From Selenomonas sp. TAMA-11512 (GTDB lineage Bacteria; Bacillota; Negativicutes; Selenomonadales; Selenomonadaceae), in assembly GCF_037076525.1 (NCBI RefSeq), contig NZ_AP029018.1, positions 1,823,001 to 1,887,000 of the forward strand: a stretch of DNA of 64,000 nucleotides, written 5' to 3'. A program made the translations under genes and the position numbers. The notes beneath the pieces were generated by a model. The model did not search any database and was not told where the DNA came from. It saw nothing but the letters and a program-made list of their open reading frames with translations. Shown here piece by piece: positions 8,083 to 17,800 of this stretch (position 1 is the first letter of the stretch; the number at the start of each line of letters is the position of its first letter).

Positions 8083-9405
8083 CTATGCTTCAGAATGACC
8101 CAAAGACATATGCTTGGGGAACTCCAACAGAAACACTGTGCCCGTTGACGTATCTTCCAAGCGGATATCTCCCCCGATCTGCTTCATAATGCCTCGGCAG
8201 ATGGGAAGACCCAAACCACTTCCCTTGGCACTGCCTTTGACAAAGGGCTTAAAGAGATCCTGCTGAATCTCTTCGGGGATCTGCAGGCCGTCGTTGTAAA
8301 AGCGAATGATAGTGCTTTTCGGCGCATCTTCCTGCGAAATGGAAATCACAGTTTCGCTATATTTGATCTGATTAGAAATGAGATTTTCCAGCAATATCAT
8401 TATATGCTGTCTGCTCCCCCTCACACAGACATCTTCTTTGATGTCTATGGACAGTGTCTTTGTCTGTAGGTCCTTATCCAGCAAAAGAATAGTTTCTTTT
8501 ACACAAGGGAGTAACAGAATATCTTCCAGATCATCCGGCATCACCAGTGAATCCAGATGTACGATGGTCAACAAATCCTGCACCCGCTGTTTCATCCGAT
8601 TGGTTTGCATAAGTATGGTTTTCAAAGAATCATCCAGTGTCCCCTTTGGATAAAATCTATCCTGAGCAGAACTTGCATACCCTTCAATGATCATGATAGG
8701 CGTTTTCATTTCATGAGAAATATACTGCAGGGTATTCTGCCGAACCTTATCATTTTTTTCCAGCGCCTTGCGCATGATTTCCAAATCTTCTGCTAATTCC
8801 TGAAATTCTTGATCTCCTGTCTGTATGGTGATTGGCTCTGTCTTCTTTCCTTCCGCAATACGCTTGGAGTATTCTCGCAGACGACGAATATCAGAATACA
8901 GTTCTCGACTGAGGGAGTTGGAATAGATGGTAGAGATAATGGCAACAATAAATGCAAATACTAACAGGAAAAGGGCAATCTGCGGAAATTTTTCTGCATA
9001 GATGTCCTTCAGAATAGAATATTTGTACAGTGTTTCACCATCTTTGGTATCTAGCCCAATGGTATAAAGCAGATGCTTCTGATCGATGGTATCCCGATAA
9101 AGTTTCGTCACTTCCTCTTGTGTCAAGGCTTTTTGTTGGATCTCTCTAGCTGTGTTTTCTCCATGAATACTTTCCACCACATCGATGCTGTTAGTGGTAA
9201 CACCCAAAATCCATTCATTTTCCACACCTAATTCCCGATTTTTCTGGAACGTATAGGCATCAATGACCCGGTCCTCAAAGAGATGACTGAAATGATAAAA
9301 AGACCAGTAATACACCACTGCCAAAGACAATAGGGTGATGATCACAATAAACAGAGTCGTCCCTAAAAGTATTCGTTTTCGAAATCCTTGTGGTTTTTTC
9401 TTCAT
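8083..9405 (-). CDS. Sensor histidine kinase (EnvZ/PhoR-like), partner of the adjacent regulator
   Basis: 440-residue membrane kinase. An N-terminal membrane helix (about 10-32), an extracytoplasmic loop of roughly 110 residues and a second helix (about 140-160) are followed by a HAMP-like linker. The HisKA domain has QYISHEMKTP with the phospho-acceptor histidine near residue 230. The ATPase domain shows an N box (LLENLISNQIKYS) and a G box (GSGLGLPICRG). Its ATG overlaps the stop of the response regulator gene (ATGA), so translation is probably coupled. The sensed signal is unknown. Base composition is AT-richer than the housekeeping genes, and the whole 8-13.6 kb stretch is enclosed by IS debris. 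Confidence 0.92.
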   Translation of the reverse strand: MKKKPQGFRKRILLGTTLFIVIITLLSLAVVYYWSFYHFSHLFEDRVIDAYTFQKNRELGVENEWILGVTTNSIDVVESIHGENTAREIQQKALTQEEVTKLYRDTIDQKHLLYTIGLDTKDGETLYKYSILKDIYAEKFPQIALFLLVFAFIVAIISTIYSNSLSRELYSDIRRLREYSKRIAEGKKTEPITIQTGDQEFQELAEDLEIMRKALEKNDKVRQNTLQYISHEMKTPIMIIEGYASSAQDRFYPKGTLDDSLKTILMQTNRMKQRVQDLLTIVHLDSLVMPDDLEDILLLPCVKETILLLDKDLQTKTLSIDIKEDVCVRGSRQHIMILLENLISNQIKYSETVISISQEDAPKSTIIRFYNDGLQIPEEIQQDLFKPFVKGSAKGSGLGLPICRGIMKQIGGDIRLEDTSTGTVFLLEFPKHMSLGHSEA

Positions 9406-10067
9406 TGGTTATAACGGTATCCGTAGCCGTAAACGGTCTCAATAACTAGCCGCGGTAGTTTGCGACGAATATTCTTAATATAATTATCCACAATACGGTC
9501 ATTGCCAAAATATTCCTCTCCCCATGCTCCGTGCAGCAGCTGTTCTCGTGAAATAGCCTGACTTTTATGCCGCAGAAAAAAAAGCAAAATATCAAATTCT
9601 CTGCTAGTGATATCCACTTTTTCTCCACTATTCAATACCAACCTCTGAGATAGATTCAAGGTATAGGGTCCCAAAGCCTGTATCTTTTCTGTCTCCTTCA
9701 TCTTTACCGGTTTTTGCTGAAAAATTCTATTCACTCGAAATACTAGCTCTGCTGGCAGAAAGGGCTTCGAAATATAATCGTCACAACCAAGTTCAAAACC
9801 TGCCACACGGTCAAACCGATCCCCTTTTGCCGAAATGATGATAACAGGCGTATCCGCATCTTGTGCTTTCAGAGTCTTCAAAAATCCCAGTCCATTACCG
9901 TCCGGCAACATAATATCCAAAATCCAAAGGGAAATATCAGATCTAAGCTGTGTCTGTGCTTCTACCAGGCTACCGCAGGAAATCACTGAATAACCCTCTT
10001 TTTCAAGATAGAACCGCATGAGCTGATTGAGATCCACTTCATCTTCTACAACACATATTTGTATCAT
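9402..10067 (-). CDS. OmpR/PhoB-family response regulator
   Basis: Two-domain regulator of 221 residues. The receiver has the acidic pair EDE (8-10), the phosphorylated Asp51 in LDIMLPDGNG, and the conserved lysine in YISKPF. The C-terminal winged helix shows VDITSREFDILLFFLRH and DNYIKNIRRKL. The start MIQICVVEDE at 10067 has AGGGGGAT about 9 nt upstream; the longer frame to 10115 lacks a site. It lies first in the pair with the kinase. The divergent permease/dehydrogenase genes at 10.9-13.5 kb are plausible targets (inference from position). Confidence 0.93.
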   Translation of the reverse strand: MIQICVVEDEVDLNQLMRFYLEKEGYSVISCGSLVEAQTQLRSDISLWILDIMLPDGNGLGFLKTLKAQDADTPVIIISAKGDRFDRVAGFELGCDDYISKPFLPAELVFRVNRIFQQKPVKMKETEKIQALGPYTLNLSQRLVLNSGEKVDITSREFDILLFFLRHKSQAISREQLLHGAWGEEYFGNDRIVDNYIKNIRRKLPRLVIETVYGYGYRYNQ

Positions 10068-10184
10068 CCATGAAATCCCCCTTTTCTCAAAATCTTCGAC
10101 ATACATTGTAATCACTCAGTGTAAGGGCGACTAGTTTGGCAGGTTTGAGTATGCCGTACTTGTGGGAAATGAGAGTATTTTAGA

Positions 10185-10393
10185 GTAGCACTGATAAATT
10201 CAGTTTACATTTCCTATCGTCTTTCTATCGGTATAAATGCGCATAAGCCGTAGCCGCCCCTATCGTCACGCTGCCCCCCGTGCACCACGGGGAAGGCCCC
10301 GCTTGCGGTGGAAGGGGCACGTTGAACGATATAGGCATTGCTGATGTGTTAATGTGTTCATAGCAGGGCTGTTTTTTCAGCGATTTCTTTGTT
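10185..10393. repeat. Degenerate MITE-like element (about 209 bp)
   Basis: One end reads TAGCACTGATAAATTCAG and the other TTTTTTCAGCGATTTCTTTG, both close to the MITE termini. The interior is different from the four full copies and contains GC-rich inverted repeats. There is no clear target duplication. It lies directly against the IS5 remnant. Confidence 0.4.
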
Positions 10394-10773
10394 CTCTGAA
10401 GGAGTCGATCTTCAGGAAGTGTTTCATGGCGTGGCTGTCGTAGATGGCATCCTTGATTCCTTCATCCGGCAGGTCAAACCAGTTCTGCAGGAGGTACATG
10501 CGCGGCATTGTCTCAAGCGGGATCAGTTTCCTGCCACGTTCTTACTAAACATAGAATGGTGCAATGAGATCCATCCATTCGTTCCAAGGAATGATGGATT
10601 CCATCGCATCCAGAAAGGCTTCACGCCGCGTTATTCTCTTGCGGTTTGCGTATTCCATATCCGTAAAGGTCTGCTGTACCATGATGTTGCCTCTCCCCCT
10701 CGTCGTGCTCTTATTTCCTCTATTGTAATCTGGAACGCAGAGACGTGCAACATGGGCATTTATCAGTGTTTCC
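10394..10773 (-). pseudogene. IS5-family transposase, 5' fragment
   Basis: The minus strand from the terminal repeat GGAAACACTGATAAAT (end at 10773, TTAG flank) carries MVQQTFTDMEYANRKRITRR, FLDAMESIIPWNEWMDLIAP, an early stop after FYV, and further on LETMPRMYLLQNWFDLPDEG and AIYDSHAMKHFLKID. It ends at about 10395. It is the same family as the 6733 copy but keeps the Trp codon that is TAG there. Confidence 0.8.
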
Positions 10774-10784
10774 TTAGTTATCGT

Positions 10785-10857
10785 GCTCAGATAACACTGA
10801 GCGGTTACGATATATTCTAACATAATTTGGCACAATCTTACAAGATTTGTTTATATT
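10785..10857 (+). promoter_or_regulatory. Possible promoter region of the permease gene
   Basis: TTGGCA (10827-10832) and TTATAT/TATATT (10851-10857) are spaced 18-19 bp. Upstream, GCTCAG-ataaca-CTGAGC (10785-10802) is a small perfect inverted repeat that could bind a regulator. Both are weak sequence-only calls. Confidence 0.35.
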
Positions 10858-10926
10858 TATCATATACTCCTGATGTATGTTAATAACATAGGAAAGGGCA
10901 AATGTATCTTAAGGAGGAGAACGTAC

Positions 10927-12411
10927 GTGTTTGAAGTAAAACAAAAGAAAAAATTCAAAATGCCAACTTCATTTACAACCATCATTATTTTGACAGTTCT
11001 TGTTGCCATAATGACATTTCTGGTACCCGCTGGACAATACGAATATGTAGACAGAACTCCTATTGCCGGAACATACCATATAGTTCCATCCAATCCTCAA
11101 GGTCTTTGGGATATTCTCCATGCACCTGTCGCCGGATTCAAAGGAGCCATTGACATCATTTTATTTATTTTGGTTCTAGGAGGATGTCTTGGTGTATTAT
11201 TTGAAACCAGAGCCATTGAGGCAGCACTGTCCAAAGTTGTTGAAAAACTCAAGGGCAGAGAGAAGATTCTAATCCCTATTGTAATGAGTATCTGCTCTAT
11301 CGGCGGTACTACCTATGGTATGGCTGAAGAAACCATCGCCTTCTACCCCATTCTGATTCCAGTCCTGTTGGCTGCCGGATATGATGTTGTCACTGGCGTT
11401 ATGGTTATTTTCTTAGGCGCTGGCGTTGGCATCATCGGCGGTATTACAAATCCCTTCTCGGTTGGAATTGGTTCCAACCTAGCTGGTATTTCTCTTGGTG
11501 ACGGTATCATCGCCAGAGTCATCCTGTATCTGGCCTCCCTGACTTTTGCTATCTTCTTCGTTATGCATTATGCAGAAAAAGTACGCAAAGACCCTACCAA
11601 GTCCATTGTTTATGACATTCGCGATATTACCAATGCACCTTTCCAGAAAAATATCAGCAATGATATTCCGGATTTTACTAAAAAACGTAAACAGGCCATT
11701 ACCATTTTTGGTCTTATGTTCTTGGTGATGATCATAGCTATCATTCCTTGGGGCAGCAAATTTAACATACATATTTTTGAAAACCTTCATGCATCTATCA
11801 TGGGTATTCCTATCCTTGGCAGTACTCTTGGGCACACAGTACCTCTTGGCGACTGGTTCTTTACAGAAATGACTATGCTCTTCCTTCTTGGTGCTGTACT
11901 GATTGGTCGTATATACGGCTACAACGAAAAGAAAATCGTAGACCTTTTTGTCTTCGGTGCGAAAGACATCCTCAGCGTTGCATTAATTCTGGGTGTTGCA
12001 AAGGGCCTGTCCATTATTATGACGGATGGACTGATCATTGATACCATTTTGCATTATGGTGAAATGCTGCTTTCTAATATTACTGGCACCATTTTTCCTG
12101 CCATCGCTTACATTCTCTATATTCCTATGTCCATGCTGATTCCATCCTCTTCCGGATTACAGACAGCCACCATTCCGATTTTGGCACCTCTGGCTGACTT
12201 CCTAAATGTCGGACGAGAGTTTGTAGTTATGGCATGTCAGGCCGGAAGTGAAACCATGAACTTTATCTCTCCCACACAGGCCGTTTTGATTGGTGCGCTG
12301 ACACTTACTAATATTCCTTATGAACGTTGGCTTAAACATATCCTGCCATTCTTCTTTGGCATCATCATCATCACTTGTGTCGTACTGACACTTGGATGTG
12401 CATTCCTATAA
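10927..12411 (+). CDS. YfcC-family (AbgT/ArsB-fold) anion permease
   Basis: 494-residue polytopic inner-membrane transporter with about 12 hydrophobic segments. The YfcC signature is clear: GLWDILHAPVAGFKGAIDII, TYGMAEETIAFYPILIPV, GGITNPFSVGIGSNLAG, MLIPSSSGLQTATIPILAPL and ETMNFISPTQAVLIGAL. The family includes amino-acid and carboxylate carriers; the substrate here is not known. The GTG start at 10927 has a strong AAGGAGGAG 7 nt upstream, better than the in-frame ATG at 10873. It is followed after 32 bp by an opine-dehydrogenase-like gene, so the pair probably imports and oxidises an amino-acid-derived compound (inference). Confidence 0.9.
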   Translation: MFEVKQKKKFKMPTSFTTIIILTVLVAIMTFLVPAGQYEYVDRTPIAGTYHIVPSNPQGLWDILHAPVAGFKGAIDIILFILVLGGCLGVLFETRAIEAALSKVVEKLKGREKILIPIVMSICSIGGTTYGMAEETIAFYPILIPVLLAAGYDVVTGVMVIFLGAGVGIIGGITNPFSVGIGSNLAGISLGDGIIARVILYLASLTFAIFFVMHYAEKVRKDPTKSIVYDIRDITNAPFQKNISNDIPDFTKKRKQAITIFGLMFLVMIIAIIPWGSKFNIHIFENLHASIMGIPILGSTLGHTVPLGDWFFTEMTMLFLLGAVLIGRIYGYNEKKIVDLFVFGAKDILSVALILGVAKGLSIIMTDGLIIDTILHYGEMLLSNITGTIFPAIAYILYIPMSMLIPSSSGLQTATIPILAPLADFLNVGREFVVMACQAGSETMNFISPTQAVLIGALTLTNIPYERWLKHILPFFFGIIIITCVVLTLGCAFL

Positions 12412-12443
12412 TACATATACACCATATAAGGAGGAAACTGATT

Positions 12444-13553
12444 ATGAAAATCACTGTTTTTGGCGCCGGCAACGGCGGTCTCACTGCTGCTTATGTTCTT
12501 GCACAGAATGGGCATGAAGTATGTATTTATGATTCTCCCAAATTTCCTGCTCAAGTTGATGCTGTTCATGAAAAAGGTGGTATCACTGCACTGGAAGATG
12601 ACAATGGTGCAAAAATGATGCTGCCCGGTTTTGCTAAAATCACTCTGGCAACAACAGATGCCCAGAAAGCAATGGAATTTGCTGATACATACATGATAGT
12701 CTGCCCTTCTTTTGCGCAGGAAATCATATTCTCTTCCATGCTGCCTTACATCAAAGACGGTGCAAAAGTTTTCGTAATCCCTGGCAACTATGGTGGTCTG
12801 GTACTAAATAAAATGCTGCAGCATTCTAACAAAAAAGGGACAGATGTTACTTTCATTGATACCATCAGCCTGCCTTGGGCAACTCGCGCTGTTGCACCTG
12901 GTGTTATTTCAATCATGGGTGTAAAGGAATTCATGCCTATGAGCGTATTCCCTAAATCCAAACAGACAGAAGATGACCTGAAATTCATCGAAGACATCTT
13001 CCCTACTCCTATTGAAATTCTGGATAACCCTGTTGTAGCAGCACTGGAAAACATCAACTTTGGCGCACACCCTCTGTTTACCATTCTGAATATGGGTCTG
13101 CTGGAAAACTTTGATGGTGGCTTCAATTTCTACAGCGACTGCTGCTCTACAGCCATTGCAAAAGTGGAAGATGAACTGGACCGTGAGCGTCTGACTGTTG
13201 GCGAAAGTCTGCATCTTCATCTGCGTACTGAACTGGAAGCTATGAATGCGCTTTATGCAAGTAATAGCACTTCTATCTATGAATTTAACCGTGCTTCCAG
13301 TGCTCATGGGAAAATCAAGAATTCTCCTGCAAATTCCAAGAGCCGTTACATCACAGAAGATATCCCTTATCTATTCGTACCCTTCTGCGAACTGGCAAAA
13401 ATCTGTGGCGTAGAAGTTCCTGCAGCAGAAGCACTCATTACACTGGCAAACTTCTACAACGATGAAGATTACCGTAAAACCGGCCGTACTCTGGCAAAAA
13501 TGGGCTTCAACCATTGGACAAAACAGGAAATTCTGGAATTCCTGGAAGTATAA
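12444..13553 (+). CDS. NAD/NADP octopine/nopaline (opine) dehydrogenase family protein
   Basis: 369 residues. The N-terminal Rossmann domain begins MKITVFGAGNGGLTAAYVL (GxGxxG) and the C-terminal helical domain is that of octopine/nopaline dehydrogenases, with ALENINFGAHPLFTILNMG and a conserved-looking His in this segment. Family members join or split an amino acid and an oxo acid by reductive amination. AAGGAGGAAACTG precedes the ATG. It is the second gene of a two-gene unit with the YfcC-type permease. No stop or frameshift is seen. Whether it works in opine breakdown or synthesis cannot be read from the sequence. Confidence 0.88.
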   Translation: MKITVFGAGNGGLTAAYVLAQNGHEVCIYDSPKFPAQVDAVHEKGGITALEDDNGAKMMLPGFAKITLATTDAQKAMEFADTYMIVCPSFAQEIIFSSMLPYIKDGAKVFVIPGNYGGLVLNKMLQHSNKKGTDVTFIDTISLPWATRAVAPGVISIMGVKEFMPMSVFPKSKQTEDDLKFIEDIFPTPIEILDNPVVAALENINFGAHPLFTILNMGLLENFDGGFNFYSDCCSTAIAKVEDELDRERLTVGESLHLHLRTELEAMNALYASNSTSIYEFNRASSAHGKIKNSPANSKSRYITEDIPYLFVPFCELAKICGVEVPAAEALITLANFYNDEDYRKTGRTLAKMGFNHWTKQEILEFLEV

Positions 13554-13601
13554 CTTTATAAAATATAACGCTAGCTAATTTTCAAATTAATAGAAAATAT
13601 A

Positions 13602-13742
13602 TGTTTCATCACATTTACAAGGGATCAGCAAGATGTGGAGATTGAGGCTGAATCCGAAGAGTATGAAGATATAGGTATTGATGGTAATGAAATGTCGGAA
13701 GAGGAAAGCTCTGAAGATAGTACTCAAGATAATTATGGTTAA
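13602..13742 (+). pseudogene. Acidic C-terminal ORF fragment of unknown origin
   Basis: A frame without a start codon reads FTRDQQDVEIEAESEEYED, then EMSEEESSEDSTQDNYG and a stop at about 13742. It looks like the acidic tail of a larger lost protein. I do not recognise it. It directly abuts the helicase remnant on the opposite strand. Confidence 0.3.
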
Positions 13743-13779
13743 TCGCAGTTTCTTTGGTGCGGTATCGGCTCGATGGATG

Positions 13780-14085
13780 ACGTATGTATGCGAGGTAGGG
13801 ATCGAACAGATACGCCAAGTGAATGCGATATGCCTCGGACACAAGAGGCATACGATCCTCATCGACATCAAAGATCCACGGCAGAGCCTTTTCCTTCAGC
13901 TCCATATCTGTGGCTTGGTCGGCATATACCATGCCCGCTCAAATTGCCCTCAACATCTTTGTAGGTGATATCCAGCTCCATGTCCCCATGGTGCTTGACC
14001 TTCACAATCTCCACCGTCTTGCCGACTTCGAGACCATATTGACCTTGCTACCGATGACAAACTCCTTCAGCTTCACAACACCCCT
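13780..14085 (-). pseudogene. SNF2/DEAD-like helicase, N-terminal remnant
   Basis: Joining frames on the minus strand gives VKLKEFVIGSKVNM, GLEVGKTVEIVKVKHHGD, MELDITYKDVEGNLS, then VYADQATDMELKEKALPWIF and MPLVSEAYRIHLAYLFDPYL. The last part (LVSEAHRIRLAYLFDP type) is the hallmark just before the ATP-binding domain of large SNF2-type helicases often found with restriction or defence genes. At least two frameshifts are needed, and the helicase motor is entirely absent. This is debris. Confidence 0.55.
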
Positions 14086-14238
14086 TCCTAGAGTATATAT
14101 TTCTACTTTGGAAGACAAACGGGCAGAAATACCATTGTTTTTCTTCCTCTCACTCATGCGTCTACTTCTAGGTTGGGTGAATCCTTTCCTGTTGTGGAAT
14201 TTGATTATCCATCAAGAAAATCCTCAAACGATTCCAGA

Positions 14239-14785
14239 ATCGAGTAGGAGGCGGTGATTAGCCGCCGTCCTCTCGCACCACCATTCATACCGTTCATACA
14301 CGGCGGTTTAATAGCTTGCGTGTACGGACTGATATGCCTCGGCTAAATCATAAAAGCCAAGGCGTATCAGTCTTTCTTTTTTCATTGCCATCTTGACCGC
14401 TACGGTGTTGCTTGTCCACCAATAGCCTCTCCGGCAGTTTCCCTCTTTGTAGACTATTTCAAAGAGTACTCCAACTTGCATAGATTCCGAACTTTCTCTT
14501 CGGCTTCTTCCAATACTTCCAGATGCACATCCTTACGCGATGGTACATCCATTGATTCAGCTCCTCTATGCGATTCTTCATGCCCGCTATTCCGTAGTAG
14601 TTCAACCAGCCTTGCATATTTACTTTTACCTTGGACAGAGATGTCGGCAGTTTCTGCACTCTCCTCCGCGACGCAAGCACTTTGAGACTTCCTTCCGATT
14701 TCGCCTCACGGCGAACACTCTTGTCTTTGGCTATGTCTTTCCCGCCACCGGACAGACTCCGGTCTTTCACCGGAAGAAGCGTGCG
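14239..14785 (-). mobile_element. Group II intron remnant 2 with broken RT/maturase C-terminus
   Basis: On the minus strand a domain I-like start (GGTGAAAGACCGGAGTCTG) is fused to the maturase C-terminus: VNMQGWLNYYGIAGMKNRIE, ELNQWMYHRVRMCIWKYWKK, a frameshift near 14460, then EGNCRRGYWWTSNTVAVKM and RLGFYDLAEAYQSVHASY-stop at 14308. The 3' end CCTCCTACTCGAT is the same as in the first copy. Splicing ORF and intron are both incomplete. No other gene is visible in 14090-14240. Confidence 0.8.
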
Positions 14786-14799
14786 CCGCCAAGCGCACA

Positions 14800-14840
14800 G
14801 AAAACGGGCTGCTGCACAAATTTGCAGCAGCCCGTTTTCT
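14800..14840 (-). terminator. rpoC terminator
   Basis: AGAAAACGGGCTGCTGC pairs with GCAGCAGCCCGTTTTCT around a 7-nt loop, 17 bp after the rpoC stop. The T run is short. Confidence 0.75.
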
Positions 14841-14856
14841 GTGGCTTTTACCGAGT

Positions 14857-17800
14857 CTATGCGGAGACGTTCTCTCCCTTGACATCTTCTTCCGGCAGTT
14901 CCTGTGCCGGCGGGTTCGGATCGACAACGGAAATGTTGCGATAGCGGCTCATACCCGTACCTGCCGGAATGAGCTTGCCGATGATGACGTTCTCCTTGAG
15001 TCCGATGAGCGGATCGACCTTGCCCTTGATGGCCGCGTCTGTCAGTACACGTGTCGTCTCCTGGAAGGAAGCGGCGGAGAGGAAGGAATCCGTTGCCAGC
15101 GACGCCTTGGTGATGCCGAGAAGAATCGGCTTTGCCACGGCCGGCATGCCGTTCGCCTCAATCGCCTCGGCATTGGCAGTCTCGAAGGAGTTGATGTCGA
15201 TGTATTCACCCGGAAGGAAGCCGGTGTCACCGGACTCCTCAATCTTAACCTTGTGAAGCATCTGACGAACCATGACCTCGATGTGCTTATCGTTGATATC
15301 AACACCCTGCGACTGATACACCTTCTTCACCTCGTAGACGAGATAGCGCTGCGTATCGCGGAGGCCGCAGACGCGAAGGATATCGTGCGGGTTGATGGAG
15401 CCTTCCGTGAGCTTGTCGCCCGGCTTCAGGTGCATGCCGTCCACGGCAACGAGTCGCGATCCGTACGGAATCGCATACTCACGAGCCTCGCCTGTCATTG
15501 GTGTAATCGTGACATAGCGCATGCCTTTGCCGTCCTGTACGGACGCTTCGCCCTCAATCTCCGCGATGATGGCATTGTGCTTCGGCTTGCGCGCCTCAAA
15601 GAGTTCTTCAACGCGGGGAAGACCCTGCGTGATATCGTCACCGGCGACGCCGCCCGTGTGGAACGTACGCATCGTGAGCTGTGTACCCGGCTCGCCGATG
15701 GACTGCGCGGCAATGATGCCGACGGCTTCGCCGACATCGACCTGCGACTGATTCGCAAGGTCGCGGCCGTAGCACTTGATGCAGACGCCGAACTGCGATT
15801 TGCAGGTGAGGACGCTGCGAATGGAGACTTTTTTACGCACCTTCGCAATCTTCGCGGCAAGCGCTTCATCGATCATCTCGTTGAGATGCGCGACGACTTC
15901 ACCCGTCTCGGAATCGATGATGTCTTCCGCGAGCACGCGGCCCGTGATGCGGTCTTCCAGCGATACGCTGACACTGGAGCCTTCCATGATCGCCTCGACC
16001 TCGATGCCGCGCACGTTGTTGTTGCGCACCTTGACTTCATGCGCCGTGCTGTCGAGAATGCGGTCGATGAGCTCCTCCGTGAGCTCGCTGTCCGCAGCGA
16101 GAATCTCGACGCCGTCTTCATCGACAACGGCATCCGCCGTCTTCTTGCCGAGCATTTCGTGGATCATTGCATGGTGGATGGCTTCACGAGCCTTCTCTTC
16201 GGGCTCGCCGAGCGAGATGACCTCGGTCATCATCGCATTGGACAGAACCGCCTCGGAGGAGAAGCCCGCACCGCGAAGCGAGACTTCGCCGACGCCCTCT
16301 TCACCGATGAGATCAAGATCCTCTGCCGTGAGAGCCGTATCCTTCGGAATGAGGAGCTCATCTGTTTCCGGCGCGAGGATATCCGACGCGGTAATGCGCC
16401 CGACGAGCGCATCCTTGAGGATGGCGACGGCGGCGGCAGCCGAAGTCGCGAGGCGTGCCCGTTCGCGTGCAAGGTTGATGCCGACAACGTCGCAGTCGTC
16501 CTCGCGAACGATGACATCCTGCGCAACGTCGACGAGACGGCGTGTGAGATATCCCGAGTCCGCCGTACGGAGAGCCGTATCGGCAAGGCCCTTGCGGGCG
16601 CCGTGCGAGGAGATGAAGTAGTCGGAAACCGTCAGTCCTTCACGGAAGTTCGCCTTGATCGGCAAATCAATGATCTTGCCGGACGGATCCGCCATGAGTC
16701 CGCGCATACCGGCAAGCTGACGCATCTGCTGCTCGTTGCCTCGAGCGCCGGAATCCGCCATCATCTTGATCGGGTTGAAGGCATCCATGTTGTTCATCAT
16801 GGCCTTCGTGACATCCTTCGTCGCCTGATCCCAGAGAGCGCAAACCTTATTGTAGCGCTCTTCATCCGTGATGAGTCCGCGGCCGAAGAGCCTGTCAATA
16901 TGGTTGACCTTGCCCTCCGTCTCGTGCAGGATATTCGCTTTTTCCTCGGGAACGATGATATCGGAAATGGCAACCGTCATGCCCGCCAGGCAGGCATAAT
17001 GGTAGCCGAGGTTCTTGACATCGTCTATGACAACGGCTGTCTTTGCCGCGCCGAAGTGATGGAAGCAATCGGCGACAAGCTTGCCGAGCGCCTTCTTCTT
17101 CATGAGTTCGCCGAGGCACCACTCGCCGTTCTCGTCCTTCGAGTAGGAGCGAATCTCCGGCGGCAGGATCTCGTTGAAGATCATGCGTCCGAGGGATGTA
17201 TTGACGATGCCGTAGCCCTCAATATAGGCCTTAATCGGCGCCTGCAGATGAAGCTCTCCATGCTGGTAAGCCAGGAGCGCCTCGTTGATGCCCGTGACGA
17301 CCTTGCCCTCACCGCGCGCGCCCGGCCGCAGAATCGTGAGATAGTAAGCGCCCAGAATCATATCCTGTGACGGCACGATGATCGGGCGGCCGTCCTTCGG
17401 CGCGAGAATATGGTTCGCGGCAAGCATGAGGATACGGGCTTCTGCCTGTGCCTCCGCCGACAGAGGCAGATGGATAGCCATCTGATCTCCGTCAAAATCC
17501 GCGTTGTAGGCCGTGCAGGCGAGCGGATGAAGCTTCAAGGCGCGTCCTTCCGTGAGGACAGGCTCAAACGCCTGAATGCCGAGTCGATGAAGCGTCGGGG
17601 CGCGATTCAGTAAGACCGGATGCTCTTTGATGACCTCTTCGAGCATATCCCAGACTTCCGGACGGGCACGCTCGACCATGCGCTTTGCACTCTTGATGTT
17701 GTGTGCGGCCTCGGAAGCGACGAGCTTCTTCATGACAAAGGGCTTGAAGAGCTCGAGCGCCATTTCCTTCGGCAGACCGCACTGATGCAGCTTGAGCTCA

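Noticed and set aside
13587-13932. Minus-strand frames at the start of the helicase remnant taken as separate small genes
   Set aside because: Their recognisable part belongs to the broken helicase; the rest is junction sequence without a start signal.
15253-17370. Plus-strand open frame of 705 codons opposite rpoC
   Set aside because: Same reason: shadow of rpoC, rich in Arg/Asp/Leu, no recognisable domain.
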